38,907 bases of DNA from an uncultured Clostridia bacterium (GTDB lineage Bacteria > Bacillota > Clostridia > Lachnospirales > Anaerotignaceae), in the NCBI GenBank assembly GCA_910586765.1, contig CAJUJJ010000024.1, forward strand, positions 1 through 38,907, given 5' to 3'. The position numbers and the translations under genes were made by a program. The notes under the pieces were generated by a model that did not search any database, was not told the DNA's origin, and saw only the letters and a list, made by a program, of their open reading frames with translations. This document shows positions 17,201-24,849 of this stretch, in pieces; the first letter of the stretch is position 1; every line of letters starts with the position of its first letter.

Positions 17201-17783
17201 TTTGTTCTCTCATACCATGGTCTTGCAATTCTAAAAAATAATTTCCTTTTCCAAATATTTCTTCATACTCCAAAGCTGTTTGTTTTGCTTTTTCATATGA
17301 AACCGTTAATATATCTCTTGCTACTGCACCCGCAAGGCAAGCACTAGAAGCAATAATTCCTTCATGATATTTTTTAAGTAACTGTTTATCTACTCTCGGT
17401 TTATAATAAAATCCATCAATAAAGCCATACGACACCAATTTAATTAAATTTTGATAGCCCTGTTGGTTTTCTGCCAAAAGAACCAAATGCGTATATTGAT
17501 AGGCATTTTTATTTTCTTTTTTTAAACGAGAACCATTTGCAACATAAACTTCGCAGCCTATAATAGGTTTTATTCCTTTTTCTTTTGCAGCCTTATAAAA
17601 CTCAACTACTCCATACATTGCACCGTGGTCTGTTATTGCAATGCTATTCATGCCTAATTCTTTTGTTCTTTCTACCAATTCCTTTATTTTTGCAGAACCA
17701 TCTAAAAGACTATATTCTGTATGAACGTGTAAATGAGTAAAAGGTCTTTTTTCTGTATTGTATTGTTGTTTTTCTAATTCCAT
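14298..17783 (-). CDS. dnaE: DNA polymerase III subunit alpha (DnaE)
   Basis: 1161 residues, full length. The N-terminal PHP domain starts THLHVHTEYSLLDGSAKI (16-33) and keeps TDHGAMYG. The polymerase palm carries GPGRGSAAGS (367-376) and the catalytic aspartates of PDIDVDF (Asp408, Asp410, Asp412). The helix-hairpin-helix region and a C-terminal OB fold (about 990-1080, QRVTIGGMI to GTIEVVVF) follow. In Bacillota, DnaE works with PolC at the replication fork, extending RNA primers. The ATG follows a weak AAAGGTCGGTG. The roughly 245 bp upstream hold no gene. Confidence 0.97.
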   Translation of the reverse strand: MELEKQQYNTEKRPFTHLHVHTEYSLLDGSAKIKELVERTKELGMNSIAITDHGAMYGVVEFYKAAKEKGIKPIIGCEVYVANGSRLKKENKNAYQYTHLVLLAENQQGYQNLIKLVSYGFIDGFYYKPRVDKQLLKKYHEGIIASSACLAGAVARDILTVSYEKAKQTALEYEEIFGKGNYFLELQDHGMREQKIVNEALRKIHNETGIPMICSNDSHYIYKEDNVSHDILLCIQTGKTVNDENRMRYEGGQFYVKSVEEMYSLFPEDVEALENTQAIADRCNVEFVFHDLKLPRFDVPEGKTAKQYLRELCYAGFVEKYPNASEQLKKRLDYELNTIETMGYVDYFLIVWDFIKFSKDNGIIVGPGRGSAAGSIISYCLSITTIDPTAYDLIFERFLNPERVSMPDIDVDFCYERRQEVIDYVIKKYGEDHVAQIITFGTMAARAAIKDVGRALAMPYADVDRVSKMIPTELGITIEKALKTNLELKRAYDTEESTRYLIDMSMRLEGLPRHASTHAAGVVICRDAVMEYVPLNSNDGAITTQYTMNTLEELGILKMDFLGLRTLTVIQNAVKEIERIHGIKIDIDHIDQKEPEVYQLIAQGKTEGIFQLESGGMKQFLRELQPSNLEDLIAGISLYRPGPMDFIPKYIKGKREKENIQYTHPSLEPILKATYGCIVYQEQVMQIVRDLAGYSLGRSDLVRRAMSKKKADVMAQERKNFIYGIGEEVAGCIKNGIDENTAAKIFDEMTDFAKYAFNKSHAVCYAVVGYQTAWLKTHYPVEFMAALMTSVMDNSDKLSGYIDECKKMNITLLPPDINEGFGHFSVSDGKIRFSLSAIKNVGKNTIKALVAEREKNGVYTSLTDFCNRMETGELNRRSLESLIKAGAFDSLGGFRSQYMTVYKSILDGIGQSRKNNLEGQMSLFDMGEQKQMYAVEELPKKEEYPIKEKLALEKEVLGIYVSGHPLAEYEEMLKQKINCVSKDFLVDEEQNIKIFDGQRVTIGGMIIHKSVKHTRAGTKMAFVTLEDLSGTIEVVVFSNVYEKVSRQIQEDAVVIVKGRASISAEGETKLIASQIDFLNTEGEPYFVLGLVLEKQSKVNLQDIIKVLLKHHGSMPVYIDNRKTGQMLKADSRYWFEQSALAIQELELLLGDTNVIVKNKNI

Positions 17784-18030
17784 ATATTCACCGACCTTTA
17801 CACACTTTTTATTTTTTTCTGTAACATTGTATCATAAAAAAGAATAAAATAATTCAAAATTCATATAATTTTCTAAAAACTGCCATTTTTTTCATAATTT
17901 TAAATCATAACTATAATTTATTATGACAATATTTAAAATTTTCATATTTTATTTTTTACTAAATTTATACAATATATACAAGCAACTTTTGTTTATTTCT
18001 TTTAAAAATTGTATTCTTTTTTTTATAAAT

Positions 18031-18387
18031 TTATAGTGCCTCTTTCTGACACTTTATTACAATATTATTTTTTTCTATATACTCACTACCCCAGTTACAC
18101 ATAACATCTAATATTGGTATCAAACTTTTTCCAAATTCTGTAAGAGAATACTCCACTTTTGGTGGCACTACTGGATATACTTTTCTTTCTATTAAATCAT
18201 CTTTTTCTAAATCTCTAAGTTGCTGTGTAAGCATTTTAGGCGTTACTTGGGGTACTAACGCTCTTAATTCATGAAAGCGAAGCGTTCCTCCCATTAAATG
18301 CCACAAAAGTAATGCTTTCCATTTTCCTCCAATCAATTCCAGAGTAACTTCCATAGGGCAATGATAGCCTTGTTTACATTGTTTCAT
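18031..18387 (-). CDS. HxlR family transcriptional regulator
   Basis: 118 residues from the ATG after TAAAGGAGG; a longer frame is disregarded for lack of a ribosome binding site. The core CPMEVTLELIGGKWKALLLWHLMGGTLRFHEL and the wing LTQQLRDLEKDDLIERKVY are diagnostic of HxlR winged helix proteins. Two cysteines near the N-terminus (QCKQGYHCP) are in the area where some members sense electrophiles or thiol stress. It is divergent from a nitroreductase/monooxygenase pair, which it probably represses. Confidence 0.9.
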   Translation of the reverse strand: MKQCKQGYHCPMEVTLELIGGKWKALLLWHLMGGTLRFHELRALVPQVTPKMLTQQLRDLEKDDLIERKVYPVVPPKVEYSLTEFGKSLIPILDVMCNWGSEYIEKNNIVIKCQKEAL

Positions 18388-18424
18388 ACTATCCTCCTTT
18401 ACAGTATCTTTTTGTATACTATTA

Positions 18425-18443
18425 CACTTTAAAGTGCGTACTT
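18425..18443. promoter_or_regulatory. Candidate HxlR operator
   Basis: CACTTTAAAGTG (18425-18436) is a perfect 12-bp palindrome and overlaps AAGTGCGTACTT (18432-18443), a near-palindrome. Both lie in the divergent gap between the HxlR gene and its likely target operon. The link to HxlR is inferred from position. Confidence 0.45.
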
Positions 18444-18548
18444 GTGTTTTATAAAATAACTGATACAATTATATCACAAATAAAATTTTATTTGCAATAT
18501 ATAGTTTTGTTGACAAAGCACTACACTGAATAGAAAGGAGTTTTTTTA

Positions 18549-19076
18549 ATGGATTTTTTAGAACTTGCTAAAAAAAGATACAGCACAAGACAATTTCAAT
18601 CCAAAAAAGTAGAAAGACAAAAAATTGAAGCCATTATAAACGCTGCTCATGTAGCACCTACTGCTGCAAATTTACAGCCTCAAAAACTTTTAATGTTAGA
18701 TGACTCTGGACAACTATCAAAACTTGCTCCTTTTGTTAACTTTTACAATGCACCTGTTGTTATGATTGTTTTAGCAGATACTTCCTGCTCTTGGAAAAGA
18801 CATTATGACAAAAAATATTTTGCTGATATTGACTGTGCCATTGTAACAGACCATATGATGCTAGAAGCAACTTCACTTGGTTTAGGCAGTGTATGGATAG
18901 GAAATTTTTCACCTGAAGATGTCAAAAAAGAATTTTCAATCCCTCAAAATTTAGATGTATTTTCTATACTTGCTATAGGCTATGCAGAAGAAAGCACTAT
19001 ACTTTCTCCTGAAAGACACAGCCAAACAAGAAAACCAATTTCAGAACTTATTTACAACACGGAGGATTTTTTATGA
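18549..19076 (+). CDS. Nitroreductase family FMN protein
   Basis: 175 residues. The N-terminus MDFLELAKKRYSTRQF and the APTAANLQPQ segment (36-45) are the FMN-binding start of the family. The region GLGLGSVWIGNF-like (about 111-122) and a C-terminal ILAIGYAEE complete the fold. It is on the short side for the family. Such enzymes reduce nitro, quinone or flavin substrates with NAD(P)H. The ATG follows GAAAGGAG. Its stop overlaps the next start (ATGA), so the two are translationally coupled. Confidence 0.9.
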   Translation: MDFLELAKKRYSTRQFQSKKVERQKIEAIINAAHVAPTAANLQPQKLLMLDDSGQLSKLAPFVNFYNAPVVMIVLADTSCSWKRHYDKKYFADIDCAIVTDHMMLEATSLGLGSVWIGNFSPEDVKKEFSIPQNLDVFSILAIGYAEESTILSPERHSQTRKPISELIYNTEDFL

Positions 19077-19360
19077 TTAACATTATTGCAGAGGGTATAC
19101 TCCCTCAAAAAAACAAAAATACATTTTTAGAATTAGCAAAGCCACTTGTAGAGGCTTCTCAAAAAGAAGCAGGAAATATATTTTATCACTTACATGAGTG
19201 CTTAGACAATACAGAAAAAATTGCTTTTATAGAATGTTGGGCTGACCAGTCTGCCATAGACAGTCATAATGCCAGCAAACATTTTACAACAATATGCCCT
19301 CAATTAAATGAATTGCTTTTACAGCCTTTAAAAATCACATTATATAAAACATTGTTATAA
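19073..19360 (+). CDS. Antibiotic biosynthesis monooxygenase (ABM/YgiN-like) domain protein
   Basis: 95 residues, one ABM ferredoxin-like domain. EGILPQKNKNTFLELAKPLVEASQKEAGNIFYHLHE and IAFIECWADQSAIDSHNASKHF match the family's strand-helix pattern with its conserved Glu, Trp and His. YgiN-type proteins act on quinols. Paired with a nitroreductase under an HxlR regulator, a role in quinone or electrophile handling is likely but not proven. Confidence 0.85.
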   Translation: MINIIAEGILPQKNKNTFLELAKPLVEASQKEAGNIFYHLHECLDNTEKIAFIECWADQSAIDSHNASKHFTTICPQLNELLLQPLKITLYKTLL

Positions 19361-19379
19361 TCCCTCACTATAACATATA

Positions 19380-19421
19380 AAAAGTATTCAGTGCATTGTT
19401 GTTGATGCACTGAATACTTTT
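19380..19421. terminator. Bidirectional terminator
   Basis: Perfect 17-bp stem AAAAGTATTCAGTGCAT / ATGCACTGAATACTTTT around an 8-nt loop. It sits between the convergent ABM and HD genes. Confidence 0.9.
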
Positions 19422-19833
19422 ATTTTTGCAGTATTCTTTTTGCTTTTTTATATTTTTCTACTCTTTGTATATCTTTTTGTGTTACATTTTGTATTCTATT
19501 CAAATTCATATTATCTTCTAAATCAGCTAATTTTACTTCTCTTGCAATATCATTTTGTTTTACTCTTTCAATATAATCAAAATAACATTCTCCTTCTTTT
19601 TTCGTCAGACAGACTACTGCTTTTATTATTTCTTCACAAAAACCAGCTTTTTGTAAATCTTGTTCTGTCATATCACTATCTTCCAAAACATCATGAAGTA
19701 TTGCAACAATTTGTTGTTGTTTATTTTCAAAACAAAGCATCACTCTTAATGGGTGTAATATATATTCTTTTCCTGCTTTATCTTTTTGACCACTATGTAC
19801 TTTTAACGCAAATAGTATTGCTTTTTCCAGCAT
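19420..19833 (-). CDS. HD-domain protein of the SpoT/MESH1 hydrolase type
   Basis: 137 residues from the ATG after GAGAGGAAG; an in-frame TTG 6 codons upstream is less likely. The motifs KVHSGQKDKAGKEYILHPLRV, VAILHDVLEDSD and VKLADLEDNMN follow the metal-binding H...HP...HD...D order of the (p)ppGpp hydrolase HD domain (RelA/SpoT N-terminus, MESH1). No synthetase domain is present. It may remove alarmones or hydrolyse a related nucleotide. Single gene. Confidence 0.82.
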   Translation of the reverse strand: MLEKAILFALKVHSGQKDKAGKEYILHPLRVMLCFENKQQQIVAILHDVLEDSDMTEQDLQKAGFCEEIIKAVVCLTKKEGECYFDYIERVKQNDIAREVKLADLEDNMNLNRIQNVTQKDIQRVEKYKKAKRILQK

Positions 19834-19976
19834 AATTATTCTTCCTCTCAATATCAGAATACTAGAATACTTTATAAAATACTATATCATTCCTTTTTAA
19901 AAAAGTGTATAATAAAAAATAACAAATTTACAATATTTTTATAGACAAACTCAATACAAAAAGAAAGGATAGTATT

Positions 19977-20741
19977 ATGATATTTTATTTTTCAGGAACT
20001 GGAAATTCTTTATATACTGCACAGCAGCTTTCTGCCTCTTTACAAGAACCTATATGCAATATCACAGATATTATTCACACCAACAATTACAGTTACATTA
20101 TTTCAGAAGGGGAGCATTTAGGTTTTGTTTTTCCTGTATATGCTTGGGGACTTCCCAAGCCTGTTATTACTTTTATTGAAAATTTAGATATTTCTTCTCT
20201 TGCTCCTTATTATACTTTCGCCGTTATTACTTGCGGAGAAAATATAGGCAATACTATGGAAGAATTTAAAAAAATATTAAAAAAGAAAAACATTTTCCTA
20301 AATAGCGGTTTTTCTATTGCTATGCCTGACAACTATGTTGTTTTATTTGATGTTATGAGCAAAGAAAAACAAACGGAAAAGCTAGACAAAGCAGACAAAG
20401 TAATTTACAAAATCGCCAAAATGATAACACTACAAAAAAACAATTTTTTTCGTGTAGAAAAAGGAAAATTTCCTTTATTAAAAAGTACATTACTGCATTA
20501 TTTATTTCATCGCTTTTATACCAATACAAAACATTTTTATACCACTGGTGACTGTATTGGCTGTGGCAAATGTGAAACACTCTGTCCTGCTCGTATAATA
20601 CATATGAAATCTGAAAAGCCTTATTGGGACAAAGGACATTGTTATATGTGTCTTGCTTGTCTTAATCATTGTCCCAAAGAAGCAATACAATATACCAAAA
20701 AAACTGAAAAACACGGGCGTTATCACAATACTCTCTTATAG
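19977..20741 (+). CDS. EFR1 family flavodoxin-ferredoxin protein
   Basis: 254 residues. The N-terminal flavodoxin-like domain begins IFYFSGTGNSLYTAQQL with the phosphate-binding SGTGNS; VFPVYAWGLPKPV is the next conserved loop. Two 4Fe-4S motifs follow near the C-terminus: CIGCGKCETLCP and CYMCLACLNHCP (about 199-235). EFR1 proteins are common in anaerobic Clostridia and are taken to be electron carriers; partners are unknown. Single gene with its own ribosome binding site (GAAAGGATAG) and terminator. Confidence 0.92.
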   Translation: MIFYFSGTGNSLYTAQQLSASLQEPICNITDIIHTNNYSYIISEGEHLGFVFPVYAWGLPKPVITFIENLDISSLAPYYTFAVITCGENIGNTMEEFKKILKKKNIFLNSGFSIAMPDNYVVLFDVMSKEKQTEKLDKADKVIYKIAKMITLQKNNFFRVEKGKFPLLKSTLLHYLFHRFYTNTKHFYTTGDCIGCGKCETLCPARIIHMKSEKPYWDKGHCYMCLACLNHCPKEAIQYTKKTEKHGRYHNTLL

Positions 20742-20754
20742 CCATTTTGCAATT

Positions 20755-20787
20755 AAAAAAACTCCTTAAAATACAAGGAGTTTTTTT
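20755..20787. terminator. Bidirectional terminator
   Basis: Stem AAAAAAACTCCTT / AAGGAGTTTTTTT around a 7-nt loop, between the convergent EFR1 and blaI-like genes. Confidence 0.9.
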
Positions 20788-20793
20788 GATTGC

Positions 20794-21147
20794 TTAATTC
20801 CATTCATTTATCATTTTCTTTAATTCTTCTTTTTCTTGTTGTGTAAATGTTTGTTTTTCTAAAAATGTTTTCATAAATTCAGCCTTTGAGCCATCAAAAA
20901 ATTTATCTACCAAATCTATTACACTTTGTTTTTGTACTTCCTCTTTAGAAAGCAATATCTTACAGATAAAGTGTGGTTCTGTTCTTTCTATATATCCCTT
21001 TTCTATACATTTTTTAATGACTGTATAAGTTGTATTTCTATTCCAACCTATTTTTTCTTCCAATATTTTGCAAACTTGACTTGCTCTAATCTCCTGTTCT
21101 TCCCATAATACATTTAACACTCTTAATTCTGAATCAAATATTTTCAT
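20794..21147 (-). CDS. BlaI/MecI/CopY family repressor, orphan
   Basis: 117 residues, starting at the ATG 9 nt after AAGGAG; an ATG three codons upstream touches the ribosome binding site. The N-terminal winged helix (SELRVLNVLWEEQEIRASQVCKILEEKIGWNRNTTYTVIKKCIEKGYIER) and a C-terminal dimerisation helix with QEKEELKKMINEWN match the family. Unlike the second BlaI in this window, no M56 sensor protease follows: it ends at a terminator. Its inducer and targets are unknown. Confidence 0.9.
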   Translation of the reverse strand: MKIFDSELRVLNVLWEEQEIRASQVCKILEEKIGWNRNTTYTVIKKCIEKGYIERTEPHFICKILLSKEEVQKQSVIDLVDKFFDGSKAEFMKTFLEKQTFTQQEKEELKKMINEWN

Positions 21148-21239
21148 AGATGTCATCTCCTTCTAAATATTAATTATGATTGAACTACCAAAAAAGCCTA
21201 TTTTTAATATTACATTTAGTATTCTTTCATAACATCAAG

Positions 21240-21255
21240 AACTATCTTGATAGTT
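21240..21255. promoter_or_regulatory. Dyad upstream of the orphan blaI gene
   Basis: AACTATCTTGATAGTT: 7-bp perfect arms with a 2-bp centre, about 90 bp before the blaI-like ATG. It could be an operator. The remaining 21148-21543 gap is very AT-rich and shows no gene. Confidence 0.35.
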
Positions 21256-21473
21256 TTAATTTTATTATAATTTATAATGAGCATATTAGTCAATATATTT
21301 TTTTTGTTTTTTCTATCAAATTTATACTGCGTTTACTAAAATATTTTCTTTTATTGCCTTTTTTTACAAAAATATTCTATTTTGTACAAATAATACTTTT
21401 TTTATCGCTATATTCACATTTATTAATTTAAAATAGTAGTCTTTTTAGATATTTTATGATACAAATTTTATTA

Positions 21474-21501
21474 AAAAAAGTGCTATGACTTGCACAGCAC
21501 T
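21474..21501 (-). terminator. Terminator of the stalk-domain protein gene
   Basis: On the minus strand AGTGCT...AGCACT with a partly paired loop, followed directly by seven T. It begins about 40 nt after the stop. Confidence 0.75.
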
Positions 21502-21543
21502 AAAATGATAAAACTATTCTTTTTTAAAAATATTATCTCTAAA

Positions 21544-22452
21544 TTAACTCCACTTTATTCCATATATCTTTTCTAATTCTTTCAGATATTGCTTTTCTGG
21601 AGAATAAATAGAATGTTTATTCCACATTTTTATAGCTCTATTTTTTGAAATATGCACAATTTTAAGTTCATTATCCCAATAAATATCATATCCGCCCATT
21701 TCTGCCAAATCTCTTGCTGCTACATACACAATTTCATCTGTTACCTCTCCATACAATGGTACAGGTTCTCCTTTTCTTACAGAAACCATTTGTGTTTTTA
21801 CATCGTATTGTGCTTGTGTATTTAATGCAGTATTTAATTCTTTAAATGGTACCATAATCTGATTATTTTCATTAATATAAGGTTTTCCCCATTTATAAAA
21901 CAGTTTTTTATATTCTACAAACACATTATATTGATGAATGTCTGTTTCTTCTACAATACACTCATATCTTTGTTTTGTTCTTTCTATATTTAGCAACCAT
22001 TTATAAAATTCATTTTCTTTGCCATCTTCTCTGCTTCCTGATACAAAAACCCAATCATGTGTAAATATTTTGTCCGCAGTTACAGAAAATTCTTTTAACT
22101 CTTTACCATCTTTATAAAATGATATATGATAACGTTCTACATCACCAGGATAAGCTCCATCATTCTTATCTATTTCAAAATAAGTAGGCCCATCTACTAC
22201 TTTTTGTAAAGGCATATTCATTAATATATCATAGCCTTGTTTGATTTCATTTTCATCTACCACATAACAACGTGAACCACATTTATGTATATTTACACAA
22301 ATCATAGAAATAGTAGAAGCATCAGGTATATTAATAAATTTTTCCATAGTCATATCATTCTCTATAGTTTTTGTATTTTCTTCTGCAAAAACCGTAATAC
22401 AACATAACAAACAAAATACTACAACAAATAAAATTCCTTTCTTTTTTATCAT
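21544..22452 (-). CDS. Secreted protein with a copper amine oxidase N-terminal-like (stalk) domain
   Basis: 302 residues from the ATG after AAAGGAGG; an upstream in-frame start is rejected. A signal peptide (1-24: KKKGILFVVVFCLLCCITVFA) precedes a middle region of unknown type (about 30-190). The C-terminal part (about 190-270) reads KPYINENNQIMVPFKELN, then YDVKTQMVSVRKG, IVYVAARDLAEMGGYDIYWDNELKIVHI. This is the paired pattern of the copper amine oxidase N1 'stalk' domain, common in clostridial exported proteins. No enzyme motif is seen. The function is unknown, probably cell-surface. Confidence 0.75.
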   Translation of the reverse strand: MIKKKGILFVVVFCLLCCITVFAEENTKTIENDMTMEKFINIPDASTISMICVNIHKCGSRCYVVDENEIKQGYDILMNMPLQKVVDGPTYFEIDKNDGAYPGDVERYHISFYKDGKELKEFSVTADKIFTHDWVFVSGSREDGKENEFYKWLLNIERTKQRYECIVEETDIHQYNVFVEYKKLFYKWGKPYINENNQIMVPFKELNTALNTQAQYDVKTQMVSVRKGEPVPLYGEVTDEIVYVAARDLAEMGGYDIYWDNELKIVHISKNRAIKMWNKHSIYSPEKQYLKELEKIYGIKWS

Positions 22453-22621
22453 TAATTTTCCTCCTTTTATTATAATTACAATTTTTATAATAATTTTCTT
22501 TTTTACTTTTTTGAAAAGTATTTTCTTCAAAATTTATATATTTACTTTGGGAGTGTCTAAAAAAGTAGTTTTAAAAATAATTTTTATTTCCGTTTGTTAT
22601 CTGGAAAACGAAGTTTTCCAT

Positions 22622-22815
22622 AAAAGTTTTACCTCGCTTTTTCAAAAGCGAGTGGAGTTTGAGTTGCAAAACGTCCAGTGGACGTTTGTTCTGCAACGAC
22701 CGAAGCAAGCGTAGACCAAAGCCTCAAGGTTTTTCTGCTTCAAGCGTGTTTTTGAAAGAGTAGCGGACAAAGTCCGCTGGGAGGAACTTTTCACAAGTGA
22801 AAAAAGTTCCCCATT
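22622..22815 (+). repeat. Structured intergenic repeat, copy 2
   Basis: Second copy of the element at 1397-1590, again between two minus-strand genes and in the same orientation. The central hairpin block (gagtttgagttgcaaaacg onward, 22655-22733) is almost identical to copy 1. The first hairpin is CTCGCTTTTTCAAAAGCGAG instead of AAGCTTTTTCCAAAAAGCTT, so both arms changed and pairing was kept. An extra hairpin AGCGGACAAAGTCCGCT (22762-22778) is inserted. The last hairpin (22779-22812) lost one base pair from both arms. Another small hairpin, GGAAAACGAAGTTTTCC, lies just upstream (22603-22619). Confidence 0.85.
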
Positions 22816-22877
22816 TTTAAAATACTTGTTTGCCCACTCCTTTTACTTTTCCTAGCTTGTTTACTGCGATATGTTAA

Positions 22878-23717
22878 TTACTCCTGAAATGCCTTTATAC
22901 AATGTTGCTGTTTTGATTGGTCTAAAACAGCATGAAATACAGAAACAAAATACTGTCCCATTCCTTCTTCCAAAAGTTTTTTCCACCAAACTGCTACTTC
23001 TCTGGGGTCATTTCGAAATACACCGCACCCATAAGCACCAAGCACCAAATGTTTTGCTTTCTGTTCTGCAAATATGCTCAATGCCAGCTTCATTCTTCGA
23101 CGCATAACTCTTTTGGCTTCTTGTACATTTTCTCCTTTCAAAAGCACTTGTCCCATATTAACTGCTGGTAATGTCAACACAGAAGCCTTTACAGGTACTT
23201 CTGCTAATTGAAATCTCTCATCACGGAAAAATACTACTTCTGGAGAATAAATTGCATAATCCAAATACATCATTGATTTATTGGCTCTATTTTGTTCATA
23301 ATATTCTTTATGTAATGTCAATGTAGTATAGAGTGTACTAGATACTGTTATGCTCTCCTCTTGTGCTTTAGCTCCATTCAAGAAACCGCCTCCTGGATTT
23401 TTTGCACTTGCAAAATTCAATACACCAATATCTGTTTTCCCTTCTTTTGTCAGTATACGCACAGCCTCTACTGTAGATATATTTTCCACTCTTGTTTCTG
23501 GTTTACTACAATTTATATGTACATGATATTTTTCAATAATTTTTTCTCCCTCTACAGGGGAAATCAATTTACTTTTTTCAATAGATTGTTTTATATCCTC
23601 TTTTATAATAATCTGTCGTTTCTCTAATTTTTGCTCAGCTTCATTTTTGACTGTTACATCATAGTATCCTTGTTCTAAAATTTTTAATGTTTCTTTTGCC
23701 ATTGCTTTTCTATCCAT
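22878..23717 (-). CDS. Bacterial-type poly(ADP-ribose) glycohydrolase-like macrodomain protein (TIGR02452/DUF2263)
   Basis: 279 residues, the usual family length. The PARG signature is visible: NFASAKNPGGGFLNGAKAQEES, with GGG at 109-111 and QEE at 119-121 (the catalytic glutamates of bacterial PARG). A macrodomain-like HLVLGAYGCGVFRNDP and a helical N-terminal extension (1-60) complete it. It would remove ADP-ribose from proteins or free ADP-ribose polymers. No ADP-ribosyltransferase is recognised nearby. The ATG follows AGGAGGG. Flanked by the structured repeat and by unknown exported proteins. Confidence 0.87.
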   Translation of the reverse strand: MDRKAMAKETLKILEQGYYDVTVKNEAEQKLEKRQIIIKEDIKQSIEKSKLISPVEGEKIIEKYHVHINCSKPETRVENISTVEAVRILTKEGKTDIGVLNFASAKNPGGGFLNGAKAQEESITVSSTLYTTLTLHKEYYEQNRANKSMMYLDYAIYSPEVVFFRDERFQLAEVPVKASVLTLPAVNMGQVLLKGENVQEAKRVMRRRMKLALSIFAEQKAKHLVLGAYGCGVFRNDPREVAVWWKKLLEEGMGQYFVSVFHAVLDQSKQQHCIKAFQE

Positions 23718-23757
23718 ATTTTCCCTCCTGACGGCTTTTAAAAATATGATACAATAA

Positions 23758-24216
23758 TCAAACGTATATTTCGAATTTTTGGCCTTCTATTTCTATCGCT
23801 TCTATTTTCTTCAAAGGAATTGTTTCAGAAAACAAAATATATGTAACTGCTTCATCTGTCTTCTCATTATAAGAAATTGTTTTATCCTGACAATCATACC
23901 ATAAATCATAAGTCTTTCCATTTTTCATATGAATAGAAATTTCTTTTGCTCCTGAAAAAGTAATATCTTCTGACTGATGGTATCTTTGGAAAATAGCAAT
24001 CGCTCCAGAAGAAAGAAGTGCTTTTTCAACATAAACTCCCACAGGCACAGCATCTCCAGTATACACAGACTCTCCTGATAACACATAGCCTTTTTTTACT
24101 ATCACTTCAATAGATGGTTCATATTCTTGTGCACTCGTTTTATTTTTTTGCACAATTACTACAGAACATACTAATATTATGACCATTAAAACAACAGCCA
24201 GTGCTTTTTTTCTCAT
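23758..24216 (-). CDS. Membrane-anchored or secreted protein, unknown
   Basis: 152 residues. One N-terminal hydrophobic segment (4-24, ALAVVLMVIILVCSVVIV) serves as signal or anchor. The rest looks like a small beta-rich extracellular domain with no motif I recognise. The ribosome binding site AAGGAGGGATA overlaps the end of the previous gene, whose stop is one base from this ATG, so the two are coupled. Last gene of a run of four unrecognised minus-strand genes. Confidence 0.75.
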   Translation of the reverse strand: MRKKALAVVLMVIILVCSVVIVQKNKTSAQEYEPSIEVIVKKGYVLSGESVYTGDAVPVGVYVEKALLSSGAIAIFQRYHQSEDITFSGAKEISIHMKNGKTYDLWYDCQDKTISYNEKTDEAVTYILFSETIPLKKIEAIEIEGQKFEIYV

Positions 24217-24217
24217 A

Positions 24218-24814
24218 TTATCCCTCCTTATTTTCAGAAGATAAAATTGTTTTTCTTTCTTCTGCTATTTTATCAAATATATCTGCTATTTTTAAATACG
24301 TATCTCTTATACTTTGTATATTTTGTGCTCTAGTGCTGTCCTCCAAACTATCTAGCAACTCATTACAATATTCTGCAATAGCATCATATTTTTTCAGCCA
24401 ATTCTTTTGCTCTAAATCCCATTTTTTATGCTCTCCTATTTTAATACTACCTCCTTCCATAACATCTTCCTCTAAAGGTATTAATACAAATTTTGTTGTT
24501 CTATATTCTTCTTCATTTATAATACCTTTATCTTTTAATTCTGTAAGCAATTTTTTTCTTTGCTCATTTTCCAAATTTTCTACATCATATTTGCTTGCTA
24601 ATTCTCTCCACTCTTTTTCACTCAATCCATAATACATTTCTTTTTCTGTTTCTTCCGTTTGTTCTGTTTGATTATTTTTTTCAACTGCGTGAGAAATAAT
24701 ATACACATCTGATTTATTTTGCTGATTATTTTGTTTTTCTGAAACATTTTCATTTTGTTTTGCTATAGTTTTTGTAAAATACTGTTGTTGTGTTCTGTTA
24801 ATTGCATTTACCAT
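24218..24814 (-). CDS. Unrecognised soluble protein with Gln/Asn-rich N-terminus
   Basis: 198 residues, no signal peptide. Residues 1-60 are Gln/Asn/Glu-rich and probably disordered. The middle SEKEWRELASKYDVENLENEQRKKLLTELKDKGIINEEEY (about 65-105) resembles the small 'SKYDV...ELxDxGxI' helical module found in many unnamed clostridial proteins. The C-terminus (125-195) is predicted helical. The ATG follows AAAGGAAGGGG. The ORF lies between two genes for exported proteins. No function proposed. Confidence 0.7.
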   Translation of the reverse strand: MVNAINRTQQQYFTKTIAKQNENVSEKQNNQQNKSDVYIISHAVEKNNQTEQTEETEKEMYYGLSEKEWRELASKYDVENLENEQRKKLLTELKDKGIINEEEYRTTKFVLIPLEEDVMEGGSIKIGEHKKWDLEQKNWLKKYDAIAEYCNELLDSLEDSTRAQNIQSIRDTYLKIADIFDKIAEERKTILSSENKEG

Positions 24815-24849
24815 ATAATTCCCCTTCCTTTCGTTGCTTTGATATATAT

